The notes under the pieces: generated by a model
What the model was told of the DNA's origin: nothing
Databases searched by the model: none
What the model saw: the letters and a program-made list of their open reading frames with translations, nothing else
In this document: piece by piece, positions 45,207 to 57,800 of the stretch
Position numbering within the stretch: position 1 is the first letter of the stretch
Layout: the number at the start of each line of letters is the position of its first letter
From: Orychophragmus violaceus
Taxonomy: Eukaryota; Streptophyta; Magnoliopsida; Brassicales; Brassicaceae
Length of the DNA stretch: 64,000 nucleotides
Assembly: GCA_030180135.1 (NCBI GenBank)
Contig: CM058239.1
Location: 66,781,823 to 66,845,822 of the forward strand
Direction of reading: 5' to 3'
Translations under genes and position numbers: made by a program

Positions 45207-46655
45207 ATGTATTTGCGGCGTCACTTCAACCGTCAGAAGATTCAGAAATTCTAACTCCAGCAAGAAATTCGAAAATGTCGTTACTTGTAACTACTCGTTC
45301 GTCCGTCATGTAACACATGTGCCCGAGGATCCTGAGCAAAAGAGATTCAACTTCCACAACACACAATTGACATTCACATACCACAACCTTAACCTCATAA
45401 TCCAACCATTTTATGAATTCCAACTCAAAACATCTTATAATCCAACAAAAGTAAATAACTTGTCTTAAATAACCCTGTTTCCCAAAACACTGTACCGCAT
45501 CTGATCTTATACTCCTTCAACACTTCGGAAGTACCTGCAAAACATAGAGGGATGAGTAATTTGGATTATCCAGTGAGTGCAAGTCCGAGGGACCCACAAA
45601 CTCATCTCATTCCAACACAATAACATGAATAAGTACTAGGCTAATAACACCTTGTAAGTAAACACCCCGAATGGCACTCTACCAAACATGACATCTACTC
45701 TTTATGGACTCCCCACTTGTTCTTCATCAAGTTATTGCACGTACACTCATGGTTCCTAAAGTGTCAGGTCTAAGATCTCTCGCCCAAACCGGTGCGCGCC
45801 TCACTGCCCCACTTACGATGCACACACACGGCAGCCATGGAGGGTTCATCATGCCCTCCTCCGGCAAAAGAACACGACCAGAACTCACCTCGGCCCCGTG
45901 CCCTTACACACAATATCCCTTACGGGAAGTCCTATCTCAACTATAGCCTGCATCCTTCAAACACAATCAACGTTTCTAGGTGTTTTCAATCACCAACAAA
46001 TCAACAGCTAGATATAAACATATATATCTACGAAAGCGCAATTAACAAAGGACTCATGTCCTGATATGGAGAATAAAATAGGTAGAGATCAAGACCAGTC
46101 CTAACCTTTTGCTTAGAATGACGGATATAGACGATAGCTATGACGAGGGAGAGAGAGACATAGATGGATCCACAAACTCAGATATACAAACATATATTTC
46201 CCGATCTCGGATCTGGAAAAGAGAGATGTGAAAGAGAGAAGGGAGATCGAGTTATATCGGATCCGATACTGGAGAGATCCCGGTGCGAGAGAGGAGAAGA
46301 GAGATCCGATATCTTGAGATCTAACCTTAGTTTCCAGAAGATCGGCGAAAACGGCACTCAAACGAATCAAGGAGGCGACGTCTTAGTGTAGAAAGATGAC
46401 GGTAGCTCACGGCGGAAGAAATCAACGACGACGGACGGAGGCTCTGGAGACAGCGGTGGCTGCATCTGTTGATCGATGGTCGTTAACGGCATGAGATCTC
46501 GGCATGGCTTTTGTCCTTTCTAATCTTGTTCATTTCGCAAGGGTGGCCACTCCAATATATAAGGAGAGAGGGGAAGACCTAGGGTTGCTGGAGTGGGCCA
46601 TGGACCCTCGGTCCATTTCAATCCTCCCCATTGGGCCCATGTTTGGGATAATACA
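45207..46655 (-). repeat. LTR of minus-strand Gypsy remnant
   Basis: On the minus strand the LTR starts TGTATTATCCCAAAC (46655) just after a purine tract (GGTGGGGTAGAAT) and ends near GTGACGCCGCA (about 45207). It contains the TACTTCCGAAGTGTTGAAGG and GTACAGTGTTTTGGGAAAC words I associate with Tekay-type LTRs. It is the 3' LTR relative to the pol remnant at 46656-48290. No second copy is evident in the window. Confidence 0.6.
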
Positions 46656-48290
46656 ATTCTACCCCACCAAATGAAAATTTATCCCGACTTCCTTTCATTA
46701 CCCATCGATCCACTAGAATCCACAAAACAGTTCTTGATGACTCGACCTCAACTGCAGCTCAGGTTCCCATACCTCTTCTCAGATTCCATCTCTCTCCAAT
46801 CGAACCAGTACCATTTTGGTTCTCTTCCCATGAATCTCTGATTCTCGGTGACTCACAATTCTGATAGGCTTACTGATCATATACAAGTTATAGTTAATAT
46901 CTAATAGTGGCTTAGACAATATCAATACCGGTTCACGAACAACTTTTCATAAGACGGACACATGAAACACATTGTAAAAATCAAACAAGTCATGTGGCAG
47001 CTCTAACTTATACGCCACCGCGCGAATTCTCTCAATTATCACATATGGCCTCATATATCTTGGCCTCAACGTTTTCAACTTGCGGTTCGGATCGTTGGCC
47101 CGGAAAGTTATCAACTTTAGATACACCAAATAACATACTACGAACTATAAATCCTTGCGACGCTTATAAGCATAAATTTTCTGACCGTCTCTTGGATCAT
47201 TTATGGCTCTAGATCGCGTCTCTCCCCACCTCGGTCCAGAAAGGTCTCCCATATCGAGCCTCATATGAAGACATCGGTAGGAAAACTAGACCAGCGGTAG
47301 ATACTTTCCCAATTTGCGGTCCCAATCAAGTACACAAACTTTCAAGATGTCCTCTAACGTCCGAATGATCCGCTAAGACAGTCTATTTGTCAACGGGTGA
47401 TATGTCATACTGAGGTGTACTCTTGTCCCCATTTCCTTTTGAAAGGCTTTCCAGAAGATCGAAGTGAACTTTGGATCTCTGTCCGACACTATACTGACTG
47501 GCACTATGAAATCCACATACCTCTGAGCGAGGATATCAGCTTCATATGTTTTCTTGATCATCAGGAAATATGCAGGTTTGGTGAGTCAGTCCATTGTTAC
47601 CATGTCCCATTTCCATTCTGGTAAGGGAAACCTTGCAGTAATCCATTTGGAACTTTCATTTCTTCTTACACTAACTGACACGCCTGACAATGTGAAATCC
47701 AGGTAGCAACATCCCTTTTCATCCTATCCCAATGGTAATACCGCTTTAGATCTTGATACATCTTCGTGTTCCCCTGATGAATCAAAACTGCGATTGGTGA
47801 GTCTAATTCAGAACCTCATATCTTAGCTCCTTGTTGTTCGACACAAAAATGCGATTCTTGAATATAAACGTGCCATTGGACGCGGCGCGGCACCCAACCA
47901 CTTCCTTGTTGATCCAATATCGCATGGGTTCCGTCATGCTGTTGGATTTCCCTGATTTTCCATAAGAGGTCGGCTTGATCCAAAGCTTCTAGCCCACTGA
48001 CACTTTATTCCATGGTGGTGGCACACAAGCGAAAGCTTGCTAAAGTTGCTACTTGCTCCTACACTTCCTTTCCTTATGACATTGTCGTCCTCCTTCTTCT
48101 TAAGGCACCATCCACCTAGTTAGCCTACCTAGGGTGATACTCGATTTCCAGATCGTAATTCGCCAATAGCTCCATTTATCAGGGCTGCCTCAAATTCATA
48201 TCCTCTTGGGTGAAGATGTACTTTAAAATCGTGTGGGTTTCTTCTTCACAACCCTTGTTTAAATTCTTTAGCTCGACACCTGTTTGATTT
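46656..48290 (-). pseudogene. minus-strand Ty3/Gypsy pol remnant
   Basis: Reading right to left: RNase H end ILKYIFTQEDMNLRQP (about 48220-48170). Then the integrase zinc-binding region with frameshifts (about 47800-47640, pieces like WKWDMVTMD after it). Then the integrase core KTYEADILAQRYV with VSIVSDRDPKFTSIFWKAF and YHPLTNRLS (47561-47373), and the C-terminal YLKLITFRANDPNRK with YVIIERIRAVAYKLELP and NVFHVSVL (47129-46947). Many stops break it. Order and the following LTR show a minus-strand element distinct from the plus-strand chromovirus at 25844. RT, protease and gag are absent or unrecognisable. Confidence 0.8.
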
Positions 48291-49160
48291 TTAGGCTTGA
48301 GATGGATCCACTAAAGGAATTTTTGCCTTTACATTATCCTTGCTTATAAGTTAGAAGATATAGAGATGTCTTATATCTCCAAGTTTCTCTCCATTGTTTT
48401 CCTTGAATATTAAAGTCTTTGGCTTGATCACCAAAGTTCTATTGAAATTCTTCTTTTTTTTGCTTCATCTTCTTTTCCATCAAACTCCTTGGCAAAAAGA
48501 CTCGAACCTTAGCAAATGGCTTAGACGCATTTTTCTTAATGAATATATCTTTGTCCTTTGTAGGGATTGAAACATATTGGAAATCTTTATAAACATCCTT
48601 GTTCTTATCTTTTAGAAATTTGATTCATACTCTAGAAACGTTAGTGGAACTCCTCATTTCTTTAAATTATGTAGGTAGATTGGCATTACCAGGATAATAT
48701 GTACGTCTCCAAGGTCGTATCTATTCAGCCATGGGAAAAATATTATACTTCAAAAGTTTATAGAAACCTTTATCCTTGAGATTTGTTATAATCACCCGTC
48801 TTCTCAAGTTGTCAAGGTGAAGCTCCAGTTGTTGCTAAGAATGGGGAATCAATCATTACTTGATTTCTATTGCATCCCACAAGTTGAAAGTTCACAGAGT
48901 GTAGCTTTCTCCAATTGAAACTTTAACATCACCAATGAATGCCAAATGGTCAGAACAAGATACATTTAACAGTTCTACGTATACCTTTAGGGTTTTTTTT
49001 TTTTTCAGTCTTTTTCTAGTCAAACTCTCTGACAACCTCTATGGAAATGAAATTTAAAGTTGGGGTATAGTATCAATTATGCAATCTTCCACTAAATTTC
49101 CACTGATACTAATGTTTTCTAAAAATCTCATGGGATCGTCGATTTTCTTCAATTCCAAAA
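48291..49160 (-). other. unassigned decayed coding-like stretch
   Basis: Minus-strand patches such as FAKVRVFLPRSLMEKK and NFNRTLVIKPKTLIFKENNG read like protein but are broken by many stops. I do not recognise a family. They could be a truncated gag or an inserted piece of another element between the Gypsy RNase H remnant and the Helitron end at 49162. Confidence 0.3.
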
Positions 49161-49520
49161 ACTAGTTATCCGTCAACCCCCGCGCACGCGCCGAGGTGTG
49201 GTTGTTTTTTTGTTCTGCCAATTGTAGTTTTTTTAATTTGCTTATTTCAAAAAACTTACCTTATGTTAGTGTATTTGAATATGTTACTGCTCATATGTGT
49301 GCCTAATCTCATGCTAATTCTTCTTTGACTCACACTTGGAAATTCATAACTTGTATATTTAAATTTGAATGTCTTTAGTTCTTTAAAGACATTTGAATTT
49401 TTAGAGAAAAATTCAAAGCAACACTACATCAGAACACGAAAAGTTCTTACCGAGTGGCATCAAATTTGGAATTAAAGAATGTCACAAAATTGAAATGAAC
49501 ACTTCACTAATTGATCTGTC

Positions 49521-49697
49521 CTTGGCAACTTGAATGTTGATGGAATCTGGGATCTCTCTTTGCAGCATCACAATACCAGCATTCCTCACGATCTCAAGGT
49601 CATCATCACTCATATTCTCCGGCCATCCTCTCATATTAGCACCACCTATGATAATGATCGAGTCCTGGCCGTCCGATTTCCGCATCACCACCGCTAA
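49521..49697 (-). pseudogene. captured ribokinase-like exon
   Basis: About 59 codons read as the middle of plant plastid-type ribokinase (PfkB sugar kinase, ribose to ribose-5-phosphate): AVVM.KSDGQDSIIIIGGAN, then NMSDDDLEIVRNAGIVMLQR and EIPDSINIQVAK. Similarity stops sharply at both ends at exon-like borders. The ATP-binding C-terminal half and the start are absent. It is one isolated exon next to SUVR-like exons in the same orientation, so it is cargo and not a gene. Confidence 0.8.
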
Positions 49698-50046
49698 CAC
49701 AAGCTCGCAGAAGGAAAAGAAAGGAACTGCATGAACAAATGAGACATCTATTCAAATATGAATGCATTGCTAACCTCTCTCTGACGCAATGCGGTTTCTT
49801 TCCTGACGCGATTAGCACAAACTTTGTGAAAATACATTTTTTGTGTGAAGGTTGCAATAAAAACAAAGAAAACCAAAGCTTGACGTCAAATGACCTTTGG
49901 GACCTGCATTACAAGATTTAACGGTTGTACTAAACACTCTAACGACTGAATCATTCACTTCAAATAGATCATAATGGATCAAAAGCTTCAAAGAGATCAA
50001 ACTGTTTTATAAGGGGCAATTGATGCTACTGGACTATATATCTCAC

Positions 50047-50601
50047 CTGGTTGTTTTTAGCAGGAACAACCTTTTTACTTTCTCCATGCTTTCCTCCAGA
50101 TCCTGACATATAACCACAATGAAAAATAGCCAAGAAAATTCAGTTTTCCGTGAAGCTCTTTTTTATTTGGCAGTGTTCATGAATCAATGTCTTTGCCAAA
50201 TGATTTTTTGGTTCATATATCATACTAAACAAAACAACGAACTTAGATTGTGAGTAAACTAAGGAAGCAAGCCAGCGGTTTGTCACAAAGATTGGAACAA
50301 CAAAGACAATGTGTAAAGATAACTGACCTTTAAGCTTTTTGTCTCTGCATAATTCGCTTCCACAGCAACATCTAAATGCCTTCACGGGATTACTTTCATC
50401 ACTGAAGTCTATCAAGTAATCCTCAATTGAAAAAAACAGGTTATTTGAACGGAGTATATGTACAACTCAAGAGTGAATATAATGACGGGAATATGCGAAC
50501 AACAGAAGACTTGTTTGAACAACAGAAGGTAGCTATTTCTTGGTACATACCCATGTCAATTCATTCATGGCCTTCACGTCTCGACTGGTAGAAAAGGCAA
50601 T
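50047..50601 (-). pseudogene. captured SUVR-type SET-domain C-terminal exons
   Basis: Three minus-strand blocks have canonical splice sites. 50601-50551 encodes AFSTSRDVKAMNELTW (end of SET). 50421-50328 encodes YLIDFSDESNPVKAFRCCCG and SELCRDKKLKG, a post-SET cysteine cluster (CxC...C). 50102-50047 encodes GSGGKHGESKKVVPAKNN. The order matches the C-terminus of Arabidopsis SUVR1/SUVR2-like histone lysine methyltransferase relatives. The N-terminal WIYLD, pre-SET and most of SET are missing, so no methyltransferase can form. Retained introns show DNA-level capture. Together with the ribokinase exon it forms the cargo of the Helitron ending at 49162. Confidence 0.8.
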
Positions 50602-51139
50602 CTGCACATGACCAAACCCAAAATTTCCTTAGGCTCACTGATACTTATTTTCACAATCAGCAGCACTGATTCAGTGCGATAAGGAAGATCAGGTCAGAGT
50701 GGGGAAATCATATACTTACATGATAATAATGTCTAGTCATGCAATAAATTTACTTTGTTACTCAAAACGATAAATTGAATACGTCCATATCCATACATCC
50801 GAGTTTTTAGTACATAGATTAAGCCAAAGTCTACTACAAAGCAGTCGCCCCATCATACCCAAAAACAAAATTAAGCTACGCTACATATCCGAAAGTCGTC
50901 AGTGACAAATAATACGCCGATCTATATACAATCAAAAACGAGTTAGAGCCCTACTTACATGGGCCAACTCTAATACCTAAACCTAGAACCTCCAACAAGA
51001 CCGGTACGCCCCGCAAAGGCGTCAATACGGCTTATGGAAGTAACCACTTGCAGGTGTGCCAGGGGGATGGTGCAGGTGTGCAGACAGTGTTGAGGGTGCT
51101 GGTGTGGTTGCCGTGCTAGGAAGATGATCTGCAATGGGG

Positions 51140-51900
51140 CTTATTGGTGCAAGGTAGCGTCAAGATCACAGACCTGTCAGATGAACAGTGGCGGTACCGG
51201 CTGGTAGGGTTCGCGGTAGCGAGTATCAAACGTAATGGGACACTAGTGAAAGTAAAACCTTGTGGCTCCACAAGCCTCACAATGCTGGTACTGAGGCGGC
51301 TTCGAAGACAAAGGTGCAGACGAGTCAGCCTGAGGAGGTGGCTGATGATGGGCGGCTAGATGCTTCTCCAGGACGTCTGCGAGGAGGCCTTCTGCTCGTC
51401 CAGCTGATCCTCCAAGTCGCGGTACTAAGATGGATCAATGGGCTCCATAAAAAAATTGAAGTCTGGCAGGGAGCTTAGCAAGATGTCGCCTGGACTGTAC
51501 GGCTCAGGAATGTCAGGTACCTCAAGGATAGGCACAGGCTGCATGGGCGAGAGAGGCGGTAACAGTGACAGTGCACTACCAGAAGCCGCAAATAGAACGA
51601 GATAGCCGACATAGGGGCGGCAGAGTCGGCATCATCCCTGAGAGCTGCAGGGAGAGGAGACGGTGGAGATGAGGCGGCAAGCACCCCTACAGATGCACCA
51701 ACTGGTGCTGGAAGTGGGACTGGAGCACGATCAGAAGTACGCGAACCCGAAGAAGATATGGCAGGCTGCCCCGAACGAACTCGGCCATATCCAGCTGATC
51801 TGTGACCACTCATACTGACGAGACTGATCCACACCAAACAACACACTCCAACCCACCTGGGGCACGCTGCTGCGAGTCTGCAACAAAAAACATAAGAATG
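51140..51900 (-). other. minus-strand open reading frame of an LTR-element interior, unrecognised
   Basis: Downstream (minus sense) of the primer site at 52074-52063 and an intron-like stretch ending GTTGCAG near 51877, a frame opens MSGHRSAGYGRVRSGQPA, then a Pro/Ala/Ser-rich part (51810-51600). Patches such as LPDFNFFMEPID and LEDQLDEQKASSQTSW follow at about 51470-51380. Frameshifts interrupt it. Position suggests the start of gag of the element whose LTR occupies 52080-62948, but no gag or knuckle motif is visible. 50640-51140 shows nothing clear. Confidence 0.35.
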
Positions 51901-51935
51901 TTAGTACAATTCTAATAAAATTTCAAACTTCCCAT

Positions 51936-51949
51936 TCCCCCCCCCCCCC
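51936..51949. repeat. poly-C tract
   Basis: An uninterrupted run of about 13-14 C lies in the element leader. On the minus strand it is a G-run followed shortly by the intron-like sequence. It could be a sequencing-uncertain homopolymer. Confidence 0.8.
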
Positions 51950-52062
51950 GGGTTTGACAGACGCGGTTCAGTTTCCTAATAGATTCTTGGGCGACTCATT
52001 TTGACTCGATAAAACACGAAAAACATAGAAAATGAAACAATTCGAAACCCAAGACGAACCAT

Positions 52063-52074
52063 GCTCTGATACCA
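52063..52074 (-). promoter_or_regulatory. primer-binding site of minus-strand LTR element
   Basis: GCTCTGATACCA on the plus strand is the reverse complement of TGGTATCAGAGC, the initiator Met-tRNA primer site. It lies five bases from TG at 52080, the end of a long LTR on the minus strand. Confidence 0.8.
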
Positions 52075-53012
52075 CCTTTTGCAACGCACCTTTCCTGTTA
52101 TCCGCTGACTAACAAGCTGACCGGTCAACAATCAAACAAGAACATGACCGATCGAACCCGAGCATGCCAAACAAGAAAAGTTTGTCACAATACTAAGCAA
52201 AGACAGTCCGGTTTGAGACAAAGGCTCACACCCAACCATCCTTGACCTCGATTACCTCGCTTCCACAATACAAAGCTTTTTAACCTGTATTGCTTCCACG
52301 AGTTGTGTCGGTTCGGACTAAACCAAATATCAGGGAAGCGATTTCATTTCTAAGTATTTAAGTCTTTTTATAAACAATTTGCCTTTTTAAATCTAATTAC
52401 AAACAATCAGAAATACACAGGCGCCATGAAAACCCAAACCAAAATAAATCACCCAAAAGATCGAATCAAATCCCCGGCTCACAAGCTATCCCGAAACTAC
52501 ACCGAGGACCTCCCAAGTCCGTCAAGCTAAGCCCAACCTGAAAACAACAAAAAGAGTCTATGAGTGATCTAGAATCACCCAGCGAGTCGGTCCCAACTAA
52601 AGGCTTCTAATCTAACCTATGAATACTAAACCGGCCCCAAAACCCAAAATAACAATCAAAAGGAAGAAAATAGCTTATCACATGCCACCATGACGTGATA
52701 AGCCACAACACACAAACATTCTCTAACAATAAAAAAGACTACCAAAATCAAAGTCACTGCGGCACATGCCCTCGATTAGACTCGATCTATCTATCTCTAA
52801 AACCAACACTAACACCACTAGGCCCATTATGCAAAATCGGTAACTTCCACAGGAACACTTAGCTACCGCCATGGTAACTAAAACTACCCACAAATCCTAG
52901 ACGTAAACACGAAGTCCTACGACCTAGGACACTATTCTCAGTCCATCGATACACAGCAACTCGGGCTACCCCTAGATAGGCTAAGCTTCCATGTAGTCCG
53001 GCCCAAGGACAT

Positions 53013-53722
53013 TGTTGGGATAGTGTCCTAAAATAACACTTGTACTCACTCCTGATGATAGTTGTGTGTCGAGATCAGACATTCGTATAATACTGGGTGG
53101 TTGCAATGTTTTGCTAGAAGCCTCTTGCAGTCTGTAAGTTGTAAACTTACTGCCAATATTATATGATCCTATAGGGTCACACACCTAAGCAAACTGGAAG
53201 CATGAAAGTGGGAATGATCATTATGGTAATGATCATACTTATGTGTATTGGATACACATTTACATAGAGTTTTACAATGTGTGTGTCGATCGATGCATGA
53301 GTGCGTCGATCGATGCAGGCTTTTCGTGGAGGTGTGTCGATCGACACAGTAAGTGTATCGATCGTTGCACATCGGGTTCCGAAACTGATGTTTCGGATTA
53401 ATGACGTAACCGAGCCGGGATTGTCCGACGGTTTGGTGATGTCATTTCCAGGTCGATATATAAGGTCTTATATGGTCGACCTGAACCCTAGCCGTCTCCC
53501 TTTTCCTCTGACAGAAAAGCAGAAACTCAAAACTCTGAGATCCCACACAATTCGGTACTAGCATCCCGTTGTTCCAGCTTGTGTGCGTGTGTATCTGGTA
53601 GAGGCAAGGCGATTGCGTTGCTCCACTGATCTTGTTCACCATCTCAATTCCGCTGCCAGAAAGGTAAGAACGAGGTTGGTTTTATTCAATATATCAAACC
53701 CTAGATCCTAGGAGATCCAACA
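53013..53722 (+). repeat. Copia 2 5' LTR
   Basis: 710 bp, TG...CA. It carries four copies of a TCGATCG(A/T) motif between 53284 and 53370 and a TATATAAGG TATA-like box near 53457. The primer site TGGTATCAGAGC follows at 53724. Confidence 0.95.
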
Positions 53723-53723
53723 G

Positions 53724-54840
53724 TGGTATCAGAGCGTTGTTAGGGTTTAGCTATTGAATCTGATGCAATTAATTCGAAACTTGTCGTTGTTGGATTGAAT
53801 ATTGCATGCTGAAATCGTGTTTTCTCTTGTTAATCTCGGATTTTAAGCCTGTTGAAAAACGATGAAACTGTTGAAATCGCACTGTGTCGATCGATGCATC
53901 GGATGTGTCGATCGACACGCCGCGAAATAACACGTTAAATTTTAGGGTTTGTCGCAGTGTGTCGATCGATGCAAAGCGTGCGTCGATCGAGACAGAGCGA
54001 AAACTCGGAAAAATCTTTTGGGTTGTTCGCATAGCATCGATCGTCACTAAGTTTGTGTCGATCGATGCACAGCAAAAACTCGCACTGTACCGATCGACGC
54101 ACTGGGTGCATCGATCGATTCAGTCGGTTGGCTTCGGTTGAATTGGATTGAACCGGAAACCAAATTTGATTGTGGTTTGAGTGTGTTGATCGTTGCAAGT
54201 TTGCATCGATCGATACATAACCCGCAGACTTAGAAGTTGGACTTCAAGTTGCGAATACCAAATCAATAATGAACCTTAACTTAATAAAACTGAATGTTTT
54301 AATTAAATCTATAATTTCTTGGATACATATTGGATATGCACCAAGATTAAATAGTTCCTTTCCTCAACTAAATATCAAGTGATCTTGATGTCTTGCCCGA
54401 TCTCGTCTACTGTCACGACTCGTGTTGTTGTTGGACATCCTTGGAGTCCTTGGTGTCCATAGCAACATAAGGAATGCAGGTGATCATTGATAGATTTGCA
54501 GTGCAACTATTAATGATCACAAGACAGAAGAGATTGGTTTCACTTGACTGGGCTGTCAGAAGTTCTGGGCTCAGAGACATCGGAGTGGATTAAACATAGT
54601 TTGATTTATCCACGACCAGGAGTTGTACAGGGTACAATTAGCAATGATTTGCTTACCTGGATGACTGAAATTTGAGTAATGGCGAGTCGCCCACTCGAAT
54701 TTTAGCAATCTGAGGATCTTGGCTCATTGTATTCATCTGAGGAAACATAGTTTTGAATACAATGCGAGTTTTTCTTATTAGATAAGAATTCTCATTTCTT
54801 GAGCTTTATAACTAAAATCTACCTCTTTTGAATTACAGCT
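53724..54840 (+). promoter_or_regulatory. Copia 2 primer site and leader with paired CGATCG motifs
   Basis: TGGTATCAGAGC (53724-53735) is the primer site. Between 53885 and 54220 ten variants of GT(G/A)TCGATCGATGCA occur as five pairs, the members of a pair about 20 bp apart and the pairs roughly 70 bp apart. The same motif occurs four times in each LTR. The leader continues about 600 bp to the gag ATG at 54841 without coding potential. Confidence 0.8.
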
Positions 54841-57800
54841 ATGTCTGTCTCAAATCACATCAACACTTTCTCACTGAGATCCGTCCTTGAGAAGGACAAG
54901 TTAAATGGATCTAATTTCTTGGAATGGTATCGGAACCTGAGAATAGTTCTCAGGCAGGAGAACAAGGAATATGTCCTTGAAAGAGTTCTCACCGAGAGGC
55001 CACGTTCCAATGCTCCGCAGACAGAAAAGAATGCTTGGGATAAGCATTCAGCGGATGTCAAAGATGTTAATTGTCTAATGCTGGTGACTTTGAACTCTGA
55101 GCTGCAGAAGCAATATGAGAACGTGTTGTCACCCATTGAGATGATTAACAGCCTGAAAGCTTTGTTTCAGGAGCAAGCTCGCACAGAGAGATACCAGACG
55201 GTTAAATCTCTCATGGATTGCAAGCTGGCTAAGGACAGTCCAGTAAGTCCTCATGTCCTTAAAATGATGGGTTACATTGATAACCTGGGGAAACTGGACT
55301 GTGCCATTAGTCAGGAGCTAGCCACTGACATGATTCTGCAGTCTTTGTCGTCGTGTTTTGATCAGTTCATCATGAACTACAACATGCAAAACATGACTAA
55401 GACATTGACTGAGTTGCACGGTATGCTGAAGACAGCAGAACCGAATCTCAAGAAGGCTACTCCCAGTGTCCTGATGGTACAAGGGGGTAAAAGGTTTAAG
55501 AAACCTAAGAAGGATAAGGGAAAGGCCCAGGTTGTCGAGACTGAAAGTCAAGACAAGCCCAAGCCCAAGCCCAAATCCGGGCCTTCTGCTGAGGATAAGT
55601 GCAACTACTGCAAGCAGTTGGGGCATTGGAAAAGAGACTGCAAGAAGTTCAAGGAAGATTACAAGAAGCTGAAAAAGACGTATGATGCGTCTGATTCATG
55701 TATTTATGTTATCGAACTTAATGTTATATATTCTCGTTCTACTTCGTGGGTATTGGATACCGGCTGCGGTACTCACATTTGTACTGATGTGCAGGCACTA
55801 AGAAACAGTAGGACGCTGAAGAAAGGACAAGTAGAGCTACGGGTCGGGAATGGAGCTAAGGTTGCTGCACTGGCTGTAGGCACCTACGAGTTGTCCTTAC
55901 CTTCGGGCATGGTTTTAATTTTAAATAATTGCTACTTTGTACATGCGATTAGCAGAAACATAATTTCAGTTTCCGTTTTGGATTTGGAAGGTTTTGATTT
56001 TGCTGTTAAGAATAAAGTTTGTTCTTTTAATCGTGATGGTACATTTTATGGTAGCGCCCCATTGGATAATGGGTTATATGTATTGAACCAAGATATGCCT
56101 AACTTTAACATAAATACAAAACGGTTTAAGTCCAATGACGAAAACCCGACTTTCTTATGGCATTGTCGTTTGGGCCATATCAATGAGAAACGCATTCAAA
56201 GGCTCCATCGAAACGGGCTTCTGGGCTCATTTGATTTTGAATCATGTGAGAAATGCGAATCTTGCTTGGTGGGCAAAATGGCTAGAGCCCCTTTCAACAA
56301 ACCAAATGAAAGGGCCAGTGACTTATTGGGCCTTATTAATACTGATGTATGTGGGCCGATGAGTACTGTTGCCAGAGGAAATTACAAGTACTTCATAACC
56401 TTCACTGATGACTTCAGTAGGTATGGCTATGTCTATTTGATGAGACACAAGTCAGAATCCTTTGATAGATTCAAGGAATTCAAGAATGAAGTACAAAATC
56501 AACTTGGCAAAAGTATCAAAGTTCTGTGATCGGATCGCGGAGGAGAATACTTGAGTCAAGAATTCAGCGACTATCTGAGCGAGTGTGGAATTGTTTCACA
56601 ACTCACTCCTCCTGGAACACCCCAATGGAATGGAGTGTCAGAGAGGAGGAATCGAACCTTGTTGGACATGGTTCGGTCTATGATGAGTCATTCTAATCTT
56701 CCATTATCCTTTTGGGGATACGCTCTAGAAACGTCTGCGTTTACACTAAATAGGGTACCATCTAAATCAGTGGAAAAGACACCACATGAAATGTGGACTG
56801 GGAATGTTCCTAGTCTGTCTTTCCTGAGGATTTGGGGTTGTGAAGCTTATGTCAAACGTTTAATCTCTGACAAGCTGGCACCCAAATCAGATAAATGCTA
56901 CTTCGTTGGTTATCCTAGGGAAACCAAGGCATACTACTTTTACAACCAATCTGAGAACAAAGTATTTGTTGCTCGGGCTGTTCTTTTCTTGAGAGGGAGT
57001 TTCTCTCTAAGAAAAACAGTGGGAGTAAAGTACATCTTGAAGAAATTCGAGATACACAGGAGACTGCTCAACCTACTGAGGAAGAGCAGCAGTTGGATCC
57101 ACAAAGTTCTGTGGAACCGGCGCCTGTGGAGCCTGAAGTTCGCAGATCCGGAAGGATCCGTCACGAACCCGAGAGATACTATGGATTTCTCGTGACCGAC
57201 TCCAATGACCTGATGGTCATTGACAGTGACGAACCAGCGACCTTCACGGAAGCAATGATGGGCCCGGACTCCGAAAAATGGCTTGGAGCCTCTAAGTCCG
57301 AAATGAGATCCATGTCAGAAAACCAAGTATGGTCCTTGGTCGATTTACCTAATGGTGCAAAAGCCATTGAGTGTAAATGGATCTTCAAAAAGAAGATTGA
57401 CGTGGATGGCAATGTACAGATTTACAAAGCGAGGTTGGTGGCTAAAGGTTTCAAGCAAATTCATGGTATTGACTATGATGAAACCTATTCCCCAGTCGCT
57501 ATGCTTAAATCCATTCGGATTCTTCTAGCGATTGCTGCTCATTATGATTATGAAATTTGGCAAATGGATGTCAAAACCGCATTCCTGAATGGTATTCTGG
57601 AAGAGGATGTGTATATGACACAGCCTGAAGGTTTTGTCGATCCTAAGGACACTGGAAAGGTATGCAAGCTTCATAAATCCATTTATGGATTGAAGCAAGC
57701 ATCACGGAGTTGGAATCTTCGTTTTGATGAATCAGTTAAACAATTTGGTTTCATCAAGAACGAAGAAGAACCATGTGTTTACAAGAAGACTGGTGGGAGC

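Larger units (their letters stand above)
49162..50640 (-). mobile_element. Helitron 3' end with captured host exons (right edge unresolved)
   Basis: On the minus strand a GC-rich imperfect hairpin (CCTCGGCGCGTGCGCGGGGG, about 49176-49195) is followed about ten bases later by CTAG (49165-49162) and a host T, the Helitron 3' signature. Upstream on that strand lie exons resembling ribokinase and a SUVR-type SET protein, both in Helitron orientation. I could not find the A|TC 5' end to the right, so the right boundary is a minimum that covers the cargo. Confidence 0.5.

Noticed and set aside
49739..49921. 60-codon frame between the ribokinase-like and SUVR-like exons
   Set aside because: No homology recognised, AT-rich with intron-like context; treated as non-coding.
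51144..51478. Plus-strand frames at 51144-51478
   Set aside because: They oppose a minus-strand frame that is better supported by the primer site and intron-like leader; Arg/Leu-rich composition is typical of a shadow frame.
53884..54141. Open frame over the CGATCG array encoding SIDA/SIDT repeats
   Set aside because: The repeat peptide is a by-product of the 12-base motif. It is open on both strands, lies in the retroelement leader and has no start context or family.
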